Positions 57,268 through 64,000 of a stretch of DNA of 64,000 bases are shown in pieces; position 1 is the first letter of the stretch; every line of letters starts with the position of its first letter. The notes beneath the pieces are model-generated. The model searched no databases and was not told where the DNA came from. It saw only the letters and a list, made by a program, of their open reading frames with translations. The stretch comes from Heliocidaris erythrogramma (Eukaryota > Echinodermata > Echinoidea > Camarodonta > Echinometridae). The stretch spans positions 24,411,547 to 24,475,546 of the forward strand of contig CM046873.1 in assembly GCA_025617745.1 (NCBI GenBank), written 5' to 3'. A program made the translations under genes and the position numbers.

Positions 57268-57795
57268 TTAAGAAAAAAGAAAACATAATTACGCCCCAGC
57301 ATGTCTTTCTCCCCGGACAAATTCATAAAATCCTATTCCACTGGGGAATGTTATTGACATCAGATGCCTCCCCTCCCCACCCTTTTGGCAATCTACTCAT
57401 GAAATTAACTATTCAACCAGACGTATCTGCTATCAAGAGTTCCAATTTTGAGGAAATCAATAATATTCTATTTATTCTTTCAATGATAGATACTAGACAT
57501 TTTAATTTGAGGCAAACGATTGTTTTGACTTTTAAAACCTAGATTTGGTCTCATTTGATGCATTAATCATAGAGATTTCAGATTTGATATAAAATATCGT
57601 TATGTATCTATGGTCAGCCAACCGAATAGAATTATTTTCCTCATAGGCTGTGAAAACGATATTTTCACTTCATTTCAGTTTTCTTCTTTTCCTCCTTCCC
57701 CTTCCCCATCCCTTTGGCAAATATAGAGGGCAGTCGCCTTCATGTGCCCCCCCCCCTTCCACCCCATTTCCTGTAACGCCACCAACGTAATTAAA

Positions 57796-57834
57796 TCCTA
57801 ACTGGGTTTTGGTAATTGTTTTAATTCCCATTAG
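57796..57834 (+). promoter_or_regulatory. Probable 3' splice site before TRIM gene 2
   Basis: CCTAACT, a T-rich run and ATTAG (AG at 57833-57834) immediately before ACATGG, as at TRIM gene 1. Confidence 0.6.
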
Positions 57835-57836
57835 AC

Positions 57837-59657
57837 ATGGCTTCAGACATAGCTTCAGTGATCCAAGGCCTTGAGTGTTCCCTGTGCTTCAACATTCTAG
57901 AAGAACCTAAGCTTCTATCTTGCACTCATTCATTCTGTGAGAAATGCCTTCAACAACTCCACCACTCTCAAGGAAAGGGCGTTGACCTTTTATGTCCCCT
58001 CTGTCGTCAGATCACTCACATTGCCAACAAAGACGTGCTCAGTCTTAAAACCAATGTTCCTCTGAAATCATTGATCGGAGATGTGAAGACAGCCAGGAAG
58101 ATATGTACTGTCTGTGACCCGGAAGCTAAATATCCGGCACTGCACTACTGCCAGGAGTGTGATGAGTACATGTGTGATGCGTGTCTGAAAGGTCACGGTA
58201 AGTTCAGAAAGAATGTAAGTCACGTGGTAGTCAGCATGAACGACATCAAAAGCGGGAAGGTAAAAGTCAAGCAGATCTGCCATAAGCATCCAGGAGAAGA
58301 GAGGTTATGGGTGTGTACATCCTGTACGGTCTCTATCTGCTTCAGATGCCGCATGCTCGACCATAACGGATCAGATCACGTGATTCAAGAAGTGGAAGAC
58401 TTCAAGAAAAACATGAAGGGTGAGATTCAATCTCTTCAGAAAAGAGGGATGGAGAAAATGGAGAAAATCAAGTCCTACACAAAGGTGGTCCGAGAGGAGA
58501 CTGCGAAGGTTGAAGCCATCATTGCCGAGAGAGAAGCTGATATCGAAACGGCATTCGACGAGACACTCCTCTTATTGAACGCGAAGAAAAATGCTCTACT
58601 CAATCAGTGCAAAGAACAGAAAAAGAAACTAAAAGAAGAACTTTGCAGAAATGATAAGAATGAAGATGAGTTAATAACTAGTCTAAATAGTGCATGTGAG
58701 TTGGTTGGTAATGGTGTAAGAGCATTGCTTGAGGGTGAGGCATTGGTAGTACACAATACTCTTTGTAGAGAATTACAGATATTATTAGATAGGGAGGATC
58801 CTGATGAATCAAAACCAAAACAGGTTACAATTCACGCGGAAGGCGTGACATTTACCCGATGCATTCTTGATGATGAACATAATATAGGGATGTTAAACAT
58901 AAAAGACTGGGTACTTGAAAAGGTAGCCGAGTGTAGCATTTCTAAGAAAAAACCTCGTAGCATGGCCCAAACTAAGTATGGTAAGATGTTAGTGGCGTAT
59001 GTTGATGGTGGTATCGAGGAGTTCACTGTCAGTGGTTCACGTGAAACAGTGCTGAAGGACGTAAAAGTGTGGTGTGTGTCTGTCTTGTCTGATGATCGCT
59101 ATGTTGTACGTGATTGGGATGAGAAGATCTCTCTCTACTCCACTGACTGGAACAAACTTGATACCAAAGAGTTTAATATGAAGGCTCGTAGTGACTATGG
59201 TGGCATGGATGTAGATAAATGTAACAACATCTATGTTGGGTATTATAAAGCTGGGACGATACGTGCGTTCACACCAGAGGGTGGGGCACCTATTAAGGAT
59301 ATCCCCTGCCATGGGTACATTCCCCGCTTGATATGTACAATGAATCACAGTAACATGATGGTTTTTAGTGATAGGCAAACTGTTCGAGTGATCGATCAGC
59401 AGGGTACAGCGAAACATGACGTTACAAAGGAGGGTTACAATGCGCGTCCTGCTGTCCTGCATGATGATAGCATCCTGATTGGATGGGAGAAGGATGGTCA
59501 TGTGAGTATTGATCTGTACACAGACCAACTGAGACATGTGAGAACAGTCATTAGTGGGCTGAAGTGCCCAAGTTATTACTGGGATATAAAAGAGTTCTCA
59601 TCAGGGGAGATCGCGTTTTGCGCCGATTCCAAATTCTATGTGTTACGTAAATGCTAG
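57837..59657 (+). CDS. TRIM-family E3 ubiquitin ligase, paralogue 2
   Basis: 606 residues, the same length and domain order as paralogue 1, with the RING (Cys14 to Cys56), both B-boxes, coiled coil and propeller-like C-terminus in register and all zinc ligands present. About residues 185-310 are almost identical to paralogue 1. B-box 1 (about 95-130) and several C-terminal segments (about 400-420, 470-500, 510-560) differ by clustered, often charge-changing substitutions. The start is fixed by homology and by the upstream splice-site-like sequence. It probably acts as a cytoplasmic ubiquitin ligase. Possible targets are unknown; divergence from paralogue 1 suggests a changed binding face rather than decay. 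Confidence 0.95.
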   Translation: MASDIASVIQGLECSLCFNILEEPKLLSCTHSFCEKCLQQLHHSQGKGVDLLCPLCRQITHIANKDVLSLKTNVPLKSLIGDVKTARKICTVCDPEAKYPALHYCQECDEYMCDACLKGHGKFRKNVSHVVVSMNDIKSGKVKVKQICHKHPGEERLWVCTSCTVSICFRCRMLDHNGSDHVIQEVEDFKKNMKGEIQSLQKRGMEKMEKIKSYTKVVREETAKVEAIIAEREADIETAFDETLLLLNAKKNALLNQCKEQKKKLKEELCRNDKNEDELITSLNSACELVGNGVRALLEGEALVVHNTLCRELQILLDREDPDESKPKQVTIHAEGVTFTRCILDDEHNIGMLNIKDWVLEKVAECSISKKKPRSMAQTKYGKMLVAYVDGGIEEFTVSGSRETVLKDVKVWCVSVLSDDRYVVRDWDEKISLYSTDWNKLDTKEFNMKARSDYGGMDVDKCNNIYVGYYKAGTIRAFTPEGGAPIKDIPCHGYIPRLICTMNHSNMMVFSDRQTVRVIDQQGTAKHDVTKEGYNARPAVLHDDSILIGWEKDGHVSIDLYTDQLRHVRTVISGLKCPSYYWDIKEFSSGEIAFCADSKFYVLRKC

Positions 59658-60595
59658 ATGTCAAAATATGTTTGTAAAAGCGATGCCAACAACTTTAGGC
59701 AGATAAATTCACTTTTTATTTCCAAGAGAGACCTTGAAATTAATATTGTCATTTAAAAGCACAATAACCCACTGATCAAAACATGGTTTGCAAGAAACTT
59801 CTAGACATTATGCATTTTTAAGCATCATACTCAATTTAATTAAAAATTAAATACAAAATGGTTTACCTCACCACATGTCTCAAAGCATAAACTGAATTGC
59901 CCATTATAGGGTCAAATACAATTCAAAAAGTTACATGAATTGCACATAGAATAAAAAGCTGGTATAAGATGTTGCTTATACTAACAATTAAACTAATTAA
60001 ACATTCAATATAACTTCATGCTAATACATCCTTAATACGTGTTATTAATAGTAGTAGCAATTGTTCTTATATATCCCAGTTCATGGTATGGACTGTCCAT
60101 TATATATTGAATTTGCTATTGAAAACTATTGTCAAATCCCTGTGTTAAACCTTTCATAATTTTTTTTATTTATCAAATTTCGATAGGCAGTTTCTCAGTT
60201 TTAGTGTAGCGTGTGTGGGTATGAACGGATGTATATGTGAACGGATGTGTGTTTATTACTGTCTAAGTGTACCTGCGAAATTGGATTTTAACAGAACTCC
60301 AATTACTGAAATATCTAATGCGCTTTTACAATTACCAATTCTCACGACGATTATTGTTATATTTTGTATCAGACAGAGGCGTCTGTCTGTATAACGGATA
60401 AATGATGGACGACAATCTTTTTGTTAAAAAGATACCTTCTAGTTTTAAAGATTGCCAACGTTTTCTCTCATTGAAAAGCTACGGTTGACATTATAAAGAC
60501 AATCCAATTCATCTATACAACTGTACAAAATAAGTTTTTGCATTGAACGTTAATGTGGGCGCCTCATGTAAATAGGCTTCCGCCATATCCAGATA
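59658..60595 (+). other. 3' flank and probable 3' UTR of TRIM gene 2
   Basis: Parallels 37198-38345 but without the foldback element. AATAAA at 59950-59955 is shared with paralogue 1. No other gene. Confidence 0.55.
59950..59955 (+). terminator. Candidate polyadenylation signal, TRIM gene 2
   Basis: AATAAA about 290 bases after the stop codon, in a block conserved between the paralogues. Confidence 0.45.
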
Positions 60596-60798
60596 CAGCC
60601 ATGGAGAAAAATTATTAGACCAAGAATGGTTACTGATAATGTTATTTTTGCGGTAATAAGGAAATAAAATATCATAAAAGCAAGGTATAATTGCTAGAAT
60701 TTGGTATTCATTCAATGACAATCAATAAAAGACAAATCATTTTTATAATTTTTTATGCTTATTACAGAAGCTTGGTCTAATAACTTTTTCTAGGGCTA
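60596..60798. mobile_element. Tc1/mariner-like MITE, about 203 bp
   Basis: Imperfect TIRs of about 30 bp (CAGCCATGGAGAAAAATTAT and on; right end TTTTTCTAGGGCTA) contain the ATTATTAGACCAAG block and lie next to TA. The matching site after TRIM gene 1 (near 38350) lacks it, so it is younger than the duplication. No coding capacity. Confidence 0.8.
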
Positions 60799-62640
60799 TA
60801 CATCTATAAGCATGATAAAATTTTGATTGTAATTATGCCAACGTTTTGCATGACGATTTCTTACATTATAGGCTTTCCCATTTGGCTCTACCATCTCTCT
60901 CTCTTTCTTTTTCTCTCTCTCTCCCTCTTTCTCTCTTTCTCTCTCTATCTCTCCATCCCTCTCTCCCCGGCCCTCTCTTTTGATCTTTCTCTCTTCTTTC
61001 ATTCTCTGGAGCATTTTCCACAGTTAACGTTCTTTCTGTTTACTAATCGTTTCCATTACAAATTTCATCCCTCATTTTTCTGTCGCTCTTTCTACATTGT
61101 TTTCTTTTCTTTGTTGACTTTATACATAGAAAATGTTTCCCTAACGCCAGCTTTTATTGCCTGTGTGAAGTGTGTTTTATTAAAAGCACTATATTGTACC
61201 ATGAAAATGTTCAGCTGCTATTTTCGGACTAGTTATGGGGCTATGTACACCGTGTTTTGCTTATATCTTTAAATGTATTTCTATGTGAGTAAAATTTCTT
61301 CGGTATGAGTTTTCTAATTTTACGATCTTTGAAATAATACATGTAGATATATTTTTTTTTAAATATGGTGTGATTTTCATCAGATATGCGGCCTATGACT
61401 TATTTTGTTTCTTACTCTATGTACTCTGTGGTTGCAAAATATGCCGCAACTTATAAATGTTATTGTGATTTAGTTATCATATAAGTATTGTTATTTTCTT
61501 TCATAAAGATCCCCTCATAGTACAAGTAACTGATACTTTATAAAAGTAAGCATGCTTACTTCTATAAGTATCATAGAAATCATAATAATGTACTATTTCT
61601 GGGGTCTGCTAGCTATTTATAAGGACCGCTAGTCATAAAGGACCACTATTTGTTTTAGTCATGCACGCGTTATGAATATTAGAGGTCCCTATGACTCGCG
61701 AAGTTACCCCTATATCCAATACTTCTTCTTATCCCTTTCAGCATCAATTTTCATATCTCCGATTCTTATCTCTTTATAGTCATATGTCTTTTTTTCCTCT
61801 CACTTATCTGATCCTTGTTTACCTTACCCCCCCCCCCCCCCCCCCCCTCCCCCCTCTCTCTCTTTCTCTCTCTCGCATTGCCTCTATTTACACACGAATA
61901 AAAATCACTTTCTAAAGAAATGCCGTTAAGTATGTGAAATACATTGGTGAATTATTTACTGATAATTTATTGATTTATTTTTAGCTACATGGGTTCATAA
62001 AACTTTTTTAATATTCATTACCTGCCTTTATGTCAGGTTTTAAAAAATATATCATAATTTAATTCTCTCAGCTCAAAGATCCCGGTTCCAATTGAGTTAA
62101 GATTCACAGTTTTTTTTCTTGTCCAATCCCATCATATAATCTTATAAGGAAAAAAGAAAAGAGGATTTATGAAGAAAAAAAAATCAGTAGAAATGATATG
62201 CTAGTGATGATTGTTGTATGTATATGACTACACGTTGCTAAATATGTTATATTTCCGATAATTATGTATAACTATGTTATTGCTTTGCAAACATCTATTT
62301 ATTTGTGTTCAATAAATTCACTGATTCTTTCACATCGTCAGTATGTTATTTCATTTATAGGGTATGGACCTATTCTGATTTCATATAGCCATCCTCAGTT
62401 TTAGAATGAGATTGTCTAACTTCATTTAAGTACACCTACTCATTCTTACGTAAATTGTTAAGGGATAACCTGATTTATTGCGAGTCATGTATATATGCAT
62501 GGTTTTCAGTAACCTATAACAGTTTTTGCAACTTGTCATTGGTGTCAAGTTTCATGAAACAGTGCCCAGATGTAGTGTTCAGTCCATGACTAGTGTTGGA
62601 AGGTGACCGGGGAGCAGCTCTCGCCAGAACTTATGTTCTA
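60799..62640. repeat. Segmental duplication downstream of TRIM gene 2
   Basis: Parallels 38350-40390, including the CT tract, GTACACCGTGTTTTGC, the decayed foldback palindrome (61607-61700) and GTATGGACCTATTCTG. Long C run at 61827-61847. No gene. Confidence 0.85.
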
Positions 62641-62649
62641 CATTTTTCT

Positions 62650-62891
62650 TTCATCCTAATTTGTACTAATTATTGCTAAGAATATATTAATGAAACGTAT
62701 AATATCATCCTAAAATATACCAGCTCTAAAAAAAAAGGCAAAAATCTATTGCAATTACTAAGATCAGTAATTTTCATCCTAATTTGTACTAATTATTGCT
62801 AAGAATATATTAATAGAACGTATAATATCATCCTAAAATATAATACCAGCTCTAAAAAAAAGGCAAAAATCTATTGCAATTACTAAGATCA
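62650..62891. repeat. 123-bp tandem duplication in unit D
   Basis: The block CATCCTAATTTGTACTAATT to ACTAAGATCAG occurs twice, starting at 62652 and 62775, nearly identical. Units A and B have one copy, so the duplication is specific to this unit. Confidence 0.9.
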
Positions 62892-64000
62892 GAATTATCT
62901 GTAAAAAATAGTGTTTATATGTTTTTCATTCTTTATGGCTGAGGTTATGAAACTGATTGCCATTTGTGTTAGATCACAATCCTTGCTACTGTAACATGAA
63001 CATTTTGAACATATATCCTTAATTTTAGTCCAGCTTAGATTAGTTTTTGCTTATACTTTTCCGCTGTTTAACCTGATCGCATGGTCGTTTACAGTGTTTA
63101 CGATATTAAAAAATGTATTGAAAAGGATTAAAAGAGGTATAACAATACGAGTATGGAATAATTTTATCTTAAAATTTATGATGTCAAGAAAGAGATGGCA
63201 CAGGAGAAATGGAGGGGCAGAGAGAGAGAGAGAGAGACAGGAGAGAAATAGGGTGAGATAGAGAGAGAGAGAAAAAAAAAGAGATGGTCTATTGAGACAG
63301 GGCATTGCAGGGAGAGAGAGAAAAGGGAGGTGACAATTATTTTGCTCATACATTGTATATACATGATTTATGTAAGACATCGTTTGGGATTGTTTTATTT
63401 CATTTCGCTCTCTTCACTTTCCCTTCCCCTTGTGAAAAGAATTGCATCATATCTGCATCTAAACCCCCCCCCCCCCCCCCCTGTCGAGTCTTTATATAGC
63501 TGATTGTATGTAGGCCAAAAATATGTTTTGTAAATGCCGTATAAACATGTATTATTTTGTTAACAAACTGTTTGCATTATAGAAAATGTTTCCCTCAACA
63601 TCAGTAGGCCTATCCATGAACTATGTAAAGTACATTTTGTGAAATGCATTGCATCATATCTGCATCTATAAAACCATCCCCTGTCTCTATTCGATTGTCT
63701 ATAGTCCTACAATAGACCTGTTTACTAAGTGATTCAAATTTATGGACGTTTCTTTCCTGGGGACCTAGTAACGAGGTATTCCATTAACCTGTTATTAATG
63801 AATGAACTACAACACTTGTGGAATCCAGTTTGCATACATTACTTGTTGCTATGTCTGACAAGCCTCTGGCAAGCTTTCAGGTTGTCAAGAACAACCTTTG
63901 TTTCAAAAGTATGCATAAACTTCGAATCACTTAGTAAACAGCTCTATTAGTTCAGATTCTGAAATATTCCCTCAATACGCGATCTCCCACTAACTGCTGC
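62892..64000. repeat. Unit D, left part (runs off the window)
   Basis: Parallels 17150-18590 with a deletion at about 63378 (AATAATTA-side sequence joined to CGTTTGGGATTG). GA tract with GAGACAGGGCATTGCAGG at 63292. C run at 63464-63481. No gene. Confidence 0.8.
63713..63946. mobile_element. MITE, about 234 bp, in unit D
   Basis: TIRs of more than 20 bp (TAGACCTGTTTACTAAGTGA and on; right end complement with one mismatch). The other units read CTACAATTAGTTCAG straight through, so the insertion is specific to this unit. The exact target duplication (TA or similar) is ambiguous by a base or two. Confidence 0.75.

Overview
This is a eukaryotic genomic window: AT-rich, gene-poor and packed with microsatellites, short inverted-repeat transposons, tRNA-derived SINE fragments, LINE remnants and one 500-base run of N. 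The only convincing host protein genes are two paralogous single-exon TRIM-type RING E3 ligase genes on the + strand. RING, two B-boxes, a coiled coil and a propeller-like C-terminus, in young intron-poor duplicates amid abundant short TIR elements, suggest a marine invertebrate deuterostome, most likely an echinoderm such as a sea urchin. The organism is inferred, not proven.

Layout. 1-16 kb is single-copy-looking DNA with scattered repeats: SINE fragments near 2.4 and 14.4 kb, a degenerate minisatellite (2.5-3.8 kb), a long hairpin (5.3 kb), a TTAA-flanked MITE (7.6-8.0 kb), a foldback element (8.7 kb) and a 5'-truncated, frameshifted LINE reverse transcriptase on the - strand (12.5-14.1 kb). 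The assembly gap is at 16.1-16.6 kb. From about 16.9 kb to the end the window is mostly a diverged segmental-duplication array. Shared markers recur in unit A (about 16.9-28.2 kb, with a partial repeat at 29.1-30.5 kb), unit B (about 39-51.8 kb), unit C (about 52.3-62.5 kb) and the start of unit D (62.5 kb onward). One TRIM gene lies at the left of unit B (35.4-37.2 kb) and its paralogue inside unit C (57.8-59.7 kb), 22.46 kb apart with paralogous flanks. Unit A has recognisable sequence from both sides of the TRIM position but no TRIM gene.

Mobile elements then landed in individual units, so a paralogous unit often serves as the empty site. The clearest case is a family of about 930 bp flanked by TTAA: three copies (42.98, 49.33 and 56.34 kb), one carrying a second TTAA-flanked element inside it, and an empty site at 53.83 kb. 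Other notable structures are a 4.55-kb element with terminal inverted repeats of nearly 200 bp whose left half was tandemly duplicated together with its flank (18.4-21.1 kb), two hammerhead-ribozyme-like cores in what look like Penelope-like retroelement fragments (25.2 and 48.6 kb), a 2.6-kb element with palindromic ends (31.5-34.1 kb) and a Helitron-like 3' end (52.3 kb).

Function. The TRIM pair probably encodes cytoplasmic E3 ubiquitin ligases of the type expanded in invertebrate innate immunity. Both have an apparent 3' splice site two bases before the ATG, so each is probably transcribed from an upstream non-coding exon. The coiled coil is almost unchanged between the copies, whereas differences cluster in B-box 1 and in propeller segments, the parts most likely to contact partners.
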